A stretch of 64,000 nt of DNA from Streptomyces sp. NBC_00572 (GCF_026341815.1 NZ_JAPENX010000001.1:3968001-4032000); one strand, 5' to 3'. Counted from the stretch's first letter, positions 42,332-50,821 are shown. Numbers and translations are program-made. Notes: generated from the letters alone by a model not told the origin.

Positions 42332-43477
42332 GTGGAGCCGACCCCGCCGACCCCGCCGCCGCCCTCCCCTCAGGGAGGCCCGCAGCAGGGCGGATGGCCC
42401 GCCCCGGGGCCGTACACCTCGCCGGGGATGCCGTACCTGACGGGCCCCAACGCCGTCCCGTACGGGCAGCCTCGGCGTACCACCAACGGGCTTGCCGTCG
42501 GCTCCCTCGTCTCCGGCATCGTCTGCTGCCTGCCGCCGCTCGGTCTGATCCTGGGCCTCGTCGCCCTTCCGCAGATCAAGAAGCGGGACCAGGCGGGCCA
42601 GGGGCTCGCGATCGCGGGCATGATCCTCTCCGCCCTCAGCTGCCTGCTGCTCGTGATCGGCCTCGCCACCGGCGGCTTCAGCTCCGCCTGGAGCGGCTTC
42701 AAGAAGGGCCTGGACGAGGCGTCCCGCTCGCAGTCGGCGTTCTCCCTGAAGACCGGTCAGTGCTTCAGCGCCGACGGCGATCTGGAGGAGTACACGACGG
42801 ACGTCACGGTCGTCGACTGCGCCCGTCCCCACGAGGGCGAGGTGACCGGCGGATTCAAGGTCACCGGTTTCGCCAAGTGGCCCGGCGAGGACGCGATCGA
42901 CAAGATCGCGGAGAAGCGATGCGAGGCCGTCAACGCCATGTACGCGATGGACACATGGGCCGTTCCCGGCGACGTGTGGCTGTTCTACTACCTGCCGAGC
43001 AGCCAGAGCTGGCGCGCCGGCGACCGTACGGTGACCTGCACGTTCGCCACCGAGAAGCGGTCCTTCAGCGGGTCCGTGCGCTCCGACGCGAGCACCCTGG
43101 ACGCCCACCAGCAGCACTTCCTGAAGACGGTCAACCCGATCGAGACCGTCATGTACCGCGAGCCGGACGACGGCCCGGACGAGGACTTCGCCGCCAACAA
43201 GGCGTGGGCCATGGAGCTGCTCTCGACGTTCGACGCGGCCTACACGGAGCTCGGGAAGCACTCCTGGCCGGCCGGCTCCACCGCCGCCGTCACCACCCTC
43301 CGCAAGGAGCTCGGGGCGTCCTCGAAGCAGTGGCTCGAACTGGCGACGGCCGCCGACGCGGCGGCCTACTGGGAGGCCTACGACGAGGCCTGGGAATCCG
43401 TCCCCGACAGCGCGGCCGCACGGACCGCGCTCGGCCTGACCGGCACCGCGCCGGAGGGCCCGAGCACCTCGGCCTGA
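42332..43477 (+). CDS. DUF4190 membrane protein with septum-formation-like outer domain
   Basis: 381 aa from GTG 42332. A Pro/Gly-rich cytoplasmic head (1-50) precedes a DUF4190 two-helix unit (NGLAVGSLVSGIVCCLPPLG; IAGMILSALSCLLLVIGLA). The extracellular part (about 130-255) resembles the septum formation/DUF4232-like family with paired cysteines: TGQCFSADG, VVDCARPHEGEV (the CxxPHxxEV hallmark), EKRCEAVN and VTCTFA. The rest is helical. Function unknown; envelope or division-related roles are suggested only by domain naming. AGGAG lies 11 nt upstream of the start. Confidence 0.82.
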   Translation: MEPTPPTPPPPSPQGGPQQGGWPAPGPYTSPGMPYLTGPNAVPYGQPRRTTNGLAVGSLVSGIVCCLPPLGLILGLVALPQIKKRDQAGQGLAIAGMILSALSCLLLVIGLATGGFSSAWSGFKKGLDEASRSQSAFSLKTGQCFSADGDLEEYTTDVTVVDCARPHEGEVTGGFKVTGFAKWPGEDAIDKIAEKRCEAVNAMYAMDTWAVPGDVWLFYYLPSSQSWRAGDRTVTCTFATEKRSFSGSVRSDASTLDAHQQHFLKTVNPIETVMYREPDDGPDEDFAANKAWAMELLSTFDAAYTELGKHSWPAGSTAAVTTLRKELGASSKQWLELATAADAAAYWEAYDEAWESVPDSAAARTALGLTGTAPEGPSTSA

Positions 43478-43503
43478 GACCCCGCCCGAGCGGGGGTACG
43501 AGA

Positions 43504-43539
43504 ACGGGGCCGGGTCTCCCTCGGGAGGCCCGGCCCCGT
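43504..43539. terminator. bidirectional terminator, DUF4190/chitinase genes
   Basis: 17-bp stem ACGGGGCCGGGTCTCCC with complementary arm at 43523-43539, one G-U pair and a 2-nt loop, between convergent genes. Confidence 0.9.
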
Positions 43540-43682
43540 CGTGTGCGGACCGTGCGATGGGCCGGGAAGCGGCGGCCCGTGACCGACCGCCGCTCCCGGC
43601 ACGCACCGCGAGCGGCGGGGCCGGTCCGCGGTTCAGGGGCTCCGGCCGCCGAGCGGGCGGCCGGAAGCGTCTTGCGTGGGTG

Positions 43683-45011
43683 TCAGCGCCTGGTCAGACC
43701 CCGGTCGATGGCGGTGATCAGCTCACCGTCCGGGGTGTCCCCGTCGAGGGACCAGACCATCGCGCCGCCGAGCCGGTTCTGCCGGACGTAGGACGCCTTG
43801 GTGCGCAGCACGGTCGGGTCGTCGTACGTCCACAGCGTGGTGCCGTCGAAGAGCCAGGCGTGGCCGTTGCGGTAGCCCCGGTGCAGCTTGTACGTCCCCG
43901 AATCCGCCAGCACCTTCAGGAACTTGTAGTCCTCCGAGCCGGCCGTCCAGGTCGCCGGGGCGGGGCCGGTCGCCGGCTGCCCGAGGCCGTCGCCGCCGCC
44001 GGTGACGCCGGTCCAGCCCTGGCCGTAGAACGGCATGCCGACCACGAGCTTGTGGGCGGGGGCTCCGCGCCGCAGCCAGGCGTTGACGGTCTGGTCGACG
44101 CTGAAGTCGTTCCTGGCGAAGAGCGCGGACTGCTGGGCGGTGGTCTTCTCGCCGGAGACGTGGAAGTCGTAGCCCTGGAGGTTCACGAAATCGAAGTCCC
44201 GCATGATCTTGGAGACTTCGAAGCCCGCGTCGATCTTGGCGGGCGCGGTGGGCACGTACGCGCTGAGCTCGTAGTGCTTGCGCTTCTTCAGCGAACGCCC
44301 GTACGTGTCGAGCTGGGTGCGGAACTCCCGTACCAGCTTGGTGAAGTTGGGCTTGTCCTCGGGGCGGATCCCGTTCCCGGGGTTGCCCTCCGAGCCCGGC
44401 CACTCCCAGTCCAGGTCGACGCCGTCGAAGATCCCGGCGGCGGCTCCGGCACCGCCGCGGGCGCCGTCGACGGGCAGGTTGCCCTTGATGTACGTGTCGA
44501 TGCAGGAGGCGACGAGGGTCTTGCGTCCGGCCTCGGTGCGCACCGCGTCGGAGAAGTGCGCCGAGCCGCTCCAGCCGCCCAGCGAGATCATGACCTTGAG
44601 GCCGGGGTTCTTCGCCTTCAGCTCGCGCAACTCGTTGAAGTTTCCGGCCAGCCGCTGGTCGGCGGTGTCACCGACGCCGTCCACCGAGGTGGCGGCGTCG
44701 ACGGGGCGCACGTAGTCCGCCCACGGGTCGGAGCCGGGCGCGTTGCCCATGAGGCACTTGCCATCCGAACCGACCACACCGAAGGCGTAGTTGATGTGGC
44801 TGAGCTTGGCGGCGGTGCCGCTCGTCTCCAGGTCCTTGACCTGGAAGTTCCGTCCGTAGATGCCCCATTGGGTGAAGTAGCCGATGCGCTTCAGCTCGGG
44901 CTTGTGCCCGGAGGGCTGGTGCGCGTCGGCGGTGGGGGCCAGGGTGGCGAGGAGACCGAGAGTGGCCGCGGCGGCGCCGAAGGTCAGCTTGGTCATGGCT
45001 CTGGGGCGCAT
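43683..45011 (-). CDS. secreted GH18 chitinase
   Basis: 442 aa with a signal peptide (about 1-30, ATLAPTADAHQ) and a single GH18 TIM barrel. The catalytic motif is FDGVDLDWEWPGSEGN (DxxDxDxE). Other family signs are KRIGYFTQWGIYGRNF, SHINYAFG, VMISLGGWSGSAHFSD and NRLGGAMVWSLDGDTPDGELI. Hydrolyses chitin; no separate chitin-binding module is present. ATG 45011 with AGGAA upstream is chosen over the longer frame. A DasR-type palindrome lies about 165 nt upstream and the leader is filled with 13-nt repeats. Confidence 0.95.
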   Translation of the reverse strand: MRPRAMTKLTFGAAAATLGLLATLAPTADAHQPSGHKPELKRIGYFTQWGIYGRNFQVKDLETSGTAAKLSHINYAFGVVGSDGKCLMGNAPGSDPWADYVRPVDAATSVDGVGDTADQRLAGNFNELRELKAKNPGLKVMISLGGWSGSAHFSDAVRTEAGRKTLVASCIDTYIKGNLPVDGARGGAGAAAGIFDGVDLDWEWPGSEGNPGNGIRPEDKPNFTKLVREFRTQLDTYGRSLKKRKHYELSAYVPTAPAKIDAGFEVSKIMRDFDFVNLQGYDFHVSGEKTTAQQSALFARNDFSVDQTVNAWLRRGAPAHKLVVGMPFYGQGWTGVTGGGDGLGQPATGPAPATWTAGSEDYKFLKVLADSGTYKLHRGYRNGHAWLFDGTTLWTYDDPTVLRTKASYVRQNRLGGAMVWSLDGDTPDGELITAIDRGLTRR

Positions 45012-45033
45012 GGGCTCGTTCCTGTGCGAGGCG

Positions 45034-45155
45034 GGATGGAGCGTGCGGATGGAGCGTGCGAGGGCTGCGCGCAGAGGGAGCGCGTGGAGGAAGCACGTAG
45101 AGGGAGCGCGCGAAGGGAGGCTGCGAAGGGAGGCTGCGAAGGGGGGCTGCGGTAG
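45034..45155. repeat. 13-nt tandem repeats in the chitinase leader
   Basis: An exact duplication GGATGGAGCGTGC (45034-45046 and 45047-45059) is followed, at 45108-45155, by about three and a half copies of CTGCGAAGGGAGG. As RNA from the minus strand these are pyrimidine-rich repeats between promoter and start codon. Confidence 0.85.
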
Positions 45156-45173
45156 GCGTGCACGCAGGAACGT

Positions 45174-45189
45174 ATTGGTCTGTACCAAT
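45174..45189. promoter_or_regulatory. DasR-responsive element (dre)-like operator
   Basis: ATTGGTCTGTACCAAT is a 16-bp palindrome (6-bp perfect arms) closely resembling the DasR consensus ACTGGTCTAGACCACT known upstream of Streptomyces chitinase genes. It lies upstream of the GH18 gene and should make it repressible by DasR and inducible by GlcNAc-derived phosphosugars. The neighbouring GntR protein is an alternative binder. Confidence 0.75.
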
Positions 45190-45360
45190 GCGGGTCAAGG
45201 GGTTCGACGTGATCTCGCCGCGGCCTACCCGGGGTGACCGTGGGTAGCAAGAGGTGTGATCTCGGCGTCATCACTTCGAGTGAAACTTTGGCCCATGCTT
45301 GCGGATCGCGACCGTCGGTTGCCAGTCTGTAGCTGTAAGTCAACCTGAGGGGAGTGTCCA

Positions 45361-46113
45361 GTGACGTTCGGTGAGCAGCCCGCCTATCTGCGCGTGGCGA
45401 GCGATCTGCGGGAGAAGATCGCGAACGGCTCGCTTCCGCCGCATACCCGTCTCCCCTCGCAGGCACGCATCCGCGAGGAGTACGGGGTGTCGGACACCGT
45501 CGCGCTGGAGGCCCGCAAGGTACTCATGGCCGAGGGGCTCGTGGAGGGGCGCTCGGGCTCGGGCACCTATGTGCGGGAGCGCCCGGTGCCGCGCAGGATC
45601 GCCCGCTCCGGCTACCGCCCGGCGGCCGGGGCCAGCCCCTTCCGGCAGGAGCAGGCGGCCGAAGGGGCGCGGGGCACCTGGGAGTCGGGCAGTGAGCAGG
45701 AGGCCGCGAGCGCCGAGGTGGCCGAGCGGCTCGGCATCGAGCTGGGGGAGCGCGTGATGCGCACGCGGTACGTGTACCGGGACGGGGGCGAGCCCATGAT
45801 GGTCGCCACCTCCTGGGAGCCGCTCGCCGTCACCGGCCGGACCCCGGTGATGCTGCCCGAGGAGGGTCCGCTGGGCGGCTGCGGTGTCGTCGAGCGGATG
45901 GCGGCCATCGACGTGGTCGTGGACAACGTGGTGGAGGAGGTCGGCGCCCGGCCGGGCCTCGCCGAGGAACTCCTGGCGCTCGGCGGGGTGCCGGGCCATG
46001 TGGTGATGGTCGTGGAGCGCACGTACTACGCGTCGGGACGGGCCGTCGAGACGGCGGACGTCGTGGTCCCGGCCGACCGCTACCGCCTCTCGTACCACTT
46101 GCCGGTGCGGTGA
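45361..46113 (+). CDS. GntR/HutC family regulator with UTRA domain
   Basis: 250 aa. The winged helix (about 8-75: PAYLRVASDLREKIANGSLPPHTRLPSQARIREEYGVSD...GLVEGRSGSGTYV) is the GntR type. The UTRA effector-binding domain (about 95-250) shows RTRYVYRDGGEPMMVATSWEP and VVERTYYASGRAVETADVVVPADRYRLSYHLP. This is the same subfamily as DasR. Target and ligand are unknown; being divergent from a chitinase gene makes amino-sugar control plausible but not shown. GAGGGGAG before the GTG. Confidence 0.93.
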   Translation: MTFGEQPAYLRVASDLREKIANGSLPPHTRLPSQARIREEYGVSDTVALEARKVLMAEGLVEGRSGSGTYVRERPVPRRIARSGYRPAAGASPFRQEQAAEGARGTWESGSEQEAASAEVAERLGIELGERVMRTRYVYRDGGEPMMVATSWEPLAVTGRTPVMLPEEGPLGGCGVVERMAAIDVVVDNVVEEVGARPGLAEELLALGGVPGHVVMVVERTYYASGRAVETADVVVPADRYRLSYHLPVR

Positions 46114-46793
46114 GGTCTCGGCCGTGAGGCGTCGAGGGCGGGCCTTCGGAGGCGAACAGTCGACGGTGAGGGCCGACGGTGAGGGCCGACGGCGAGTGCC
46201 CGACCGTGAGAGTCGACGGTGAGGGGGCGACGGTGGGGTGGGGTGGTCGACCGTTCGACGGGCCCCGATGTCCCGGCTGCTCGACCGCGAGTTGACGGGG
46301 CGTCGACTCGCGGCATCGCCTGGCGACCGCGTGCCGCCGTCGTCCGGGTGTGACCGGCTCCTGCACCTTCCTCGTCCGTCCCCGCGCGCCGGTCGGACGA
46401 CGGAAACCCTCGTGGCGAACACGGTCGGGTCGCCACCCCCACCCCGGAGCCGGGTGGGGCTCGTCTCAGGCCCTTGAGGCACCGGGGGTATCGCGCCGGC
46501 GCCCGGCGGCCCCGCCGCGGCTGCGCCGAGCCGGCCGCCGACGACAGTCGCGAGGGCTACTTGCCGAGCTACGCCCCGCACGGTCGGGCCCGTCCCTGTG
46601 CCCGTACCGACCGTTCCCGGGGTGGCCCCGGGGCGTGGCCTTCAGCCTCCCTCCGTCGGTTCCCGGCCGATCCGTATCTCTTTGTGTAATTACGTATCCG
46701 CTGTGTGAAGGTCAGGCGTAAGCTCCGGCATATGCGGATTGCGGTTTCCCGGAGATCCTTAGCGGCCCCCGGACCGGCGGAGGGAGAAGCCTG
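46114..46793. other. 680-nt gene-free region
   Basis: It contains the 13-nt repeats, a probable terminator hairpin at 46437-46459 (CCCCACCC / GGGTGGGG), and an AT-rich patch at 46675-46740 (GTAATTAC palindrome, TAAGCT box) that likely promotes the SPOR-domain gene. Short frames here lack codon bias and start signals. A degraded gene is possible, but I see no recognisable remnant. Confidence 0.5.
46159..46238. repeat. 13-nt degenerate tandem repeats after the GntR gene
   Basis: Six units of GTCGACGGTGAGG and variants (starts 46159, 46172, 46185, 46198, 46212, 46225). They begin 45 nt after the GntR stop. Confidence 0.75.
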
Positions 46794-46973
46794 ATGGCCG
46801 AGAGCGGCCCCGTCCTCACCTGGCTCGTCATTCGGCAGGACGACAACGGCAACCGCTACCGGGTGGGGCGGTATGCGACCGAGGACGAAGCACAGAAGAT
46901 CGCGGACAGCCTCGACGACCGCGGCCACAAGCAGCTCTACTGGGTCGAGCGCATCGGCACCCCCGCCCTCTGA
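46794..46973 (+). CDS. SPOR-domain microprotein (59 aa)
   Basis: A 59-residue protein, MAESGPVLTWLVIR..., with GGAGGGAG ending 7 nt before the ATG and strong codon bias. The pattern (WLVIRQDDNGNRYRVGRYATEDEAQKIADSL-DDRG..YWVERI) matches the short SPOR-like proteins found in many Streptomyces: beta-strand, 'VGRYATEDEA' turn, helix, strand. SPOR domains bind denuded glycan at the septum, but this form is cytoplasmic (no signal peptide), so its job is unclear. It lies 40 nt before the Nudix gene. Confidence 0.85.
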   Translation: MAESGPVLTWLVIRQDDNGNRYRVGRYATEDEAQKIADSLDDRGHKQLYWVERIGTPAL

Positions 46974-47000
46974 GCCCGGCGGGCGCCGAAGGTGTCGGGC

Positions 47001-47006
47001 TACGCT
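47001..47006 (+). promoter_or_regulatory. -10 element, leaderless start (Nudix gene)
   Basis: TACGCT ends 7 nt before ATG 47014 with no ribosome site. Confidence 0.55.
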
Positions 47007-47013
47007 CGCGCCC

Positions 47014-47466
47014 ATGACGGAACGCACCACCGACCCCGCCACACCCCACGAGCCCGTCGTGGTCGTCGTCGCGGGCGCCCTGTACGACCGGGGGCGGCTG
47101 CTCGCGGCCCGCCGCAGCGCCCCCGTCGAGCTCGCCGGCCGCTGGGAACTGCCCGGCGGCAAGCTCGAACCGGGGGAGAGCCCCGAAGAGGCGCTGGTCC
47201 GAGAGCTGCGCGAGGAGCTCGGCGTCGAGGTCGAGCCGGGCGAGCGCATCCCCGGCGAATGGCCGTTGAAGCCCGGATACGTCCTGCGGGTGTGGACCGC
47301 CCGACTGCTCTCGGGTGAACCGCGCCCCCTGGAGGACCATGACGCACTGCGCTGGCTCGCCCGGTCCGAGCTGGACTCGGTCGACTGGCTCGACCAGGAC
47401 CGCCCCGCCGTCGCCGAGGCCGCCCGGTGGCTCCCCGCGGCGCCCGGAACCGGAGCGCGCGACTGA
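47014..47466 (+). CDS. Nudix hydrolase, MutT-like
   Basis: 150-aa Nudix protein. The Nudix box is complete (G-x5-E-x7-REUxEExGU): GGKLEPGESPEEALV followed by RELREELGVEV. AARRSAPVELAGRWELPGGK and the C-terminal LRWLARSELDSVDWLDQDRPAV match MutT/CTP-pyrophosphohydrolase-like sanitising enzymes that hydrolyse oxidised or non-canonical (d)NTPs. The actual substrate is not established. Confidence 0.93.
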   Translation: MTERTTDPATPHEPVVVVVAGALYDRGRLLAARRSAPVELAGRWELPGGKLEPGESPEEALVRELREELGVEVEPGERIPGEWPLKPGYVLRVWTARLLSGEPRPLEDHDALRWLARSELDSVDWLDQDRPAVAEAARWLPAAPGTGARD

Positions 47467-47609
47467 GTTTCTACGCCGTTCGTGCCACCGTGCGCCCGCT
47501 GCTGCGCCCAGCGCGATATCTTGCCCCAAATGTGGGGTATGCCCTGATTGTCACGTTGAAAGAGGACGTGGGCCTTCCTGCTGACGCACGGCTGGGGAAG
47601 TGATCGGGT

Positions 47610-48032
47610 GTGATCGACACCGACGGCGACCGCGCCGAGTGGAACTTCCCGGCGGAGGCGAACGCCGTGCGCACGGCTCGGCACGCCGTGCGCGAAACCC
47701 TGAGGGCCTGGGAACTCGACTCGGCCCTCGGTGATGTGACCGTCCTGCTGGTCAGCGAGCTGGTGACCAACTCCCTGCGGTACGCGTCCGGGCCGATCGG
47801 AGTGCGGCTCGTCCGGCCCCGGTTCGACGGCGCGGACCCCGCTCACCAGCCCGCGCTGCTCGTGGAGGTTTCGGATCCGCTTCCGGATCCGCCCACCGAG
47901 CGCGCCCCCGGACCCGAGGACGAAGGGGGCCGCGGACTCGGTCTCGTGGCCTGTTCCGCACGCCGCTGGGGCACCCGTAAGGGAAGGACAGGCAAAACCG
48001 TATGGTTCGAGCTGGCTCTCCCTGGTGAGTAA
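47610..48032 (+). CDS. stand-alone RsbW-like ATP-binding (HATPase) protein
   Basis: 140-aa GHKL ATPase of the anti-sigma/serine kinase group. N box in VLLVSELVTNSLRYASG, G1-like DEGGRGLGLVA and closing GKTVWFELALPGE. It has no transmembrane or other domain. Such small proteins are very numerous in Streptomyces and bind sigma factors or STAS antagonists. It precedes the PAS-GAF-SpoIIE-HATPase gene by 145 nt on the same strand, suggesting related signalling. The start GTG 47610 has GGGGAAG upstream. Confidence 0.92.
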   Translation: MIDTDGDRAEWNFPAEANAVRTARHAVRETLRAWELDSALGDVTVLLVSELVTNSLRYASGPIGVRLVRPRFDGADPAHQPALLVEVSDPLPDPPTERAPGPEDEGGRGLGLVACSARRWGTRKGRTGKTVWFELALPGE

Positions 48033-48176
48033 ACAGGGTGGGACAACGATCACCGGTACTCGGCGCGAGGCGAACGAGACCACCCTGTGATCGTGAACGT
48101 CGTGCCGTCGGGGCCTGCCGTATTGAATACTGCGGGCATGGCCGGTCCGGTGCGGTGAGCTGGAGGGGACGGTCGC

Positions 48177-50747
48177 GTGAGCGAGATACCTGAGAAGGCG
48201 AGTGGCGGCGTCGTGTGGCAGAGCAGCCCGCCCGGCTCCATCTATGACTACATCCGGGTGGCCTCCTTCTCCATCGGGCCCGACGGACTCGTCGAGCAGT
48301 GGAGCCGACGCGCCGTGGACCTCTTCGGGGTCACCGCCGAGGACGCCAGGGGCAAGGACCCCGTCGAGGCCTTCATGCCCGCCGACCTGCGCGAGCGCGG
48401 TCACCGGAGGGTCAGGGAGATCCTCGACGGCAAGGAGTGGACAGGCCTCGTCCCCTTCCGGATCCCCGGTGAGGACCGGCCCCACGGCATCGCCGAGATG
48501 TACGTGATGCCGAGCGAGACCCAGGCCGGGGAACGGGCCGCGCTGTGCATCGTCGTCGACGTCCGCGCCCTGCGCCGCATCGAGACGGACCTCGCCGCCT
48601 CCCAGGCGATATTCGGCCAATCCCCCTTCGGCTTTCTCCTCTTCGGCACGGACCTCACCGTGAAGCGCGCCAACCGACGCTTCGCCACCGTCTTCGGCGG
48701 CTCCGCCGACGACCACCGCGGCCGGACCGTCCACGACTACCTCAACCGGCCCGAGGCCGACCGGATGACCGCCGCCCTCCGGAGCGTCCTGGAGACCGGG
48801 GAGTCCGTCACCGACTTCGAGATAGTCGGCGCCGCACCCGGCGCCCGGGACCGCCGCCACTGGTCCATCAACCTCTACCGCGTGCACAGCGGCTCCGGCC
48901 GTCCGATCGGCGTCGCCGGGCTCGGCATCGACGTCACCCGCCGCCACAACGCCGCGAGGGAAGCCGCCAGCGCCCGCCGCAACCTCGCCCTCCTCAACGA
49001 GGCCGGCGCCCGCATCGGCAACTCCCTCGACCTGGAGTCCACCGCCCGCGAGTTGCTCGACGTCGCCGTCCCCGGCTTCTGCGACCTCGCCTCCGTCGAC
49101 CTCTACCAGGGCCTGCTCACCGGAGACGAGGCACCGCCCGGCCGGTGGGGGAGCTCCCACGACGTCGGCTACGGGGCCGGCAGCGCCGAACTCCGCAGGG
49201 TCGCCGTCGCCAGCGCCGTCTCCGACACCCCCCTCAGAACCGACCAGGGCCACCGACCGGACAGCGGCTGCTGCGGAAGCGACCCCATCGAGGTCGGCGC
49301 CGTCCACCGCTACCCCTTCAACTCGCCGTGCGCCGGGGCCCTGCGCACCGGCCGCCTCCGGACCGTGCCCGGCGCCGACGGCGACCTGGTCCAGAGCACC
49401 CTGGTCGTCCCGATGGTCGCCCACGACACCGTCGTCGGACTCGTCCAGTTCTCCCGCGCCAAGGGCAGCGAGCCCTTCGGCGAGCGCGACCGTGCCCTCG
49501 CCGTCGAACTCGCCGCCCGCGCCGCCGTCTGCATCGACAACGCGCGCCTCTACCGCCGCGAGCACGAGCGGGCCCTGATCCTCCAGCGCAGCCTGCTCCC
49601 GCCCGGCGACCCCGAGGCGGCCGGGCTCGACATCGCCTGCCGCTACCTCCCCGGCACCGCCGCCACCGAGGTCGGCGGCGACTGGTTCGACGTCATCGAA
49701 CTCCCCGGCCACCGCACCGCCCTCGTCATCGGCGACGTCATGGGCCGGGGCCTGCGCGCCGCCGTCGCCATGGGCGAACTGCGCACCGCCGTCCGCACCC
49801 TCGCCCAGCTCGACCTGGAGCCCGCCGAAGTCCTCTCCCACCTCGACGAGATCGCCCGCGGCCTCGGCGCCCCCATCGGCGCCCAGCAGTCCCGCGGCCA
49901 CAAGTCCCGGGGCCCCGAACTCTCCGAGGTCTACCTCGCCACCTGCGTCTACGCCGTCTACGACCCGGTCACCCGCCGCTGCACCTTCGCCAACGCCGGA
50001 CACCTCCCGCCGGTGCTCGTCGAACCCGGCGAAGAGGCCCTGCTCCTCGACGTGCCCCCCGGGATGCCCCTCGGGGTCGGCGGCGAACCCTTCGAGGAGG
50101 TCGAGGTCGAACTGCCGGAAGGCTCCCTCCTCGCCCTCTACACCGACGGACTCGTCGAATCCCGCGACCATCCCCTCGACGAGGGCCTGAGCGCCTTCCG
50201 GCGCGCCCTCACCGACCCGGCCCGCCCCCTGGAGGACGTCTGCGACCGGGTCCTCAACAGCCTGGAGACCGGGCACGGCGAGGACGACATCGCCCTCCTC
50301 ATGGCCAGGATCCAGGGACTGCCCGCCGAAGCGGTCGGCGACTGGCAGCTGCCCAGGGAACCCCGATCGGTCGGCCGGGCACGGGAACTCGCCCGCACCC
50401 AGCTCAAGGCCTGGGACCTCGAACCGCTCGTCGACACCGTCGAACTCCTCGTCAGCGAACTCGTCACCAACGCGCTGCGCTACGGCGAGGGGGAGATCCG
50501 GCTGCGGCTGCTCCGCGACCGCACCCTCGTCTGCGAGGTCTGGGACGCCGGCCTCGTCCAGCCGCGCCGCCGCCGCGCCAAGGACACCGACGAGGGCGGG
50601 CGCGGCCTCCAACTGGTCGGCCTGCTCAGCTCCTCCTGGGGCTCGCGCCGCACCCCGCGCGGCAAGACCGTCTGGTTCGAACTGGCCCTGCCCGACGGCG
50701 AGGGTGCGGCGGAACCCACCGTGGAACAGCTCCTCAGCATGTTCTGA
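48177..50747 (+). CDS. PAS-PAS-GAF-SpoIIE phosphatase-HATPase protein
   Basis: 856-aa cytoplasmic sensor phosphatase. PAS 1 (about 20-130: IYDYIRVASFSIGPDGLVEQWSRRAVDLFGVT) and PAS 2 (about 140-265: SQAIFGQSPFGFLLFGTDLTVKRANRRFATVFGG) come first. GAF (about 285-460, with CCGSDPIEVGAVHRYPF) and SpoIIE/PP2C (about 470-700) follow; the PP2C part has GGDWFDVIELPGHR, VIGDVMGRGL, FANAGHLPPVLV, LYTDGLVESRD and GEDDIALL. The C-terminal HATPase (about 730-850) has LLVSELVTNALRYGEG and DEGGRGLQLVGL. GGAGGGG precedes the GTG. It should read light, redox or ligand cues and set the phosphorylation of a STAS protein. Confidence 0.94.
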   Translation: MSEIPEKASGGVVWQSSPPGSIYDYIRVASFSIGPDGLVEQWSRRAVDLFGVTAEDARGKDPVEAFMPADLRERGHRRVREILDGKEWTGLVPFRIPGEDRPHGIAEMYVMPSETQAGERAALCIVVDVRALRRIETDLAASQAIFGQSPFGFLLFGTDLTVKRANRRFATVFGGSADDHRGRTVHDYLNRPEADRMTAALRSVLETGESVTDFEIVGAAPGARDRRHWSINLYRVHSGSGRPIGVAGLGIDVTRRHNAAREAASARRNLALLNEAGARIGNSLDLESTARELLDVAVPGFCDLASVDLYQGLLTGDEAPPGRWGSSHDVGYGAGSAELRRVAVASAVSDTPLRTDQGHRPDSGCCGSDPIEVGAVHRYPFNSPCAGALRTGRLRTVPGADGDLVQSTLVVPMVAHDTVVGLVQFSRAKGSEPFGERDRALAVELAARAAVCIDNARLYRREHERALILQRSLLPPGDPEAAGLDIACRYLPGTAATEVGGDWFDVIELPGHRTALVIGDVMGRGLRAAVAMGELRTAVRTLAQLDLEPAEVLSHLDEIARGLGAPIGAQQSRGHKSRGPELSEVYLATCVYAVYDPVTRRCTFANAGHLPPVLVEPGEEALLLDVPPGMPLGVGGEPFEEVEVELPEGSLLALYTDGLVESRDHPLDEGLSAFRRALTDPARPLEDVCDRVLNSLETGHGEDDIALLMARIQGLPAEAVGDWQLPREPRSVGRARELARTQLKAWDLEPLVDTVELLVSELVTNALRYGEGEIRLRLLRDRTLVCEVWDAGLVQPRRRRAKDTDEGGRGLQLVGLLSSSWGSRRTPRGKTVWFELALPDGEGAAEPTVEQLLSMF

Positions 50748-50821
50748 CGCACGCCGCGCCCACCCGACCGCACGGCGGAGCCGACTCCCGGCCCCGCGGG
50801 CGACCCCGGCCAGGCGCCGGG

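Larger units (their letters stand above)
45012..45360. other. divergent spacer, chitinase / GntR regulator
   Basis: About 350 nt: a repeat-filled chitinase leader, then the dre-like palindrome at 45174-45189, then an AT-richer segment (45240-45350) that should contain the GntR gene promoter. GAGGGGAG before the GTG at 45361 is the ribosome site of that gene. No reading frame in the spacer is convincing. Confidence 0.6.
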
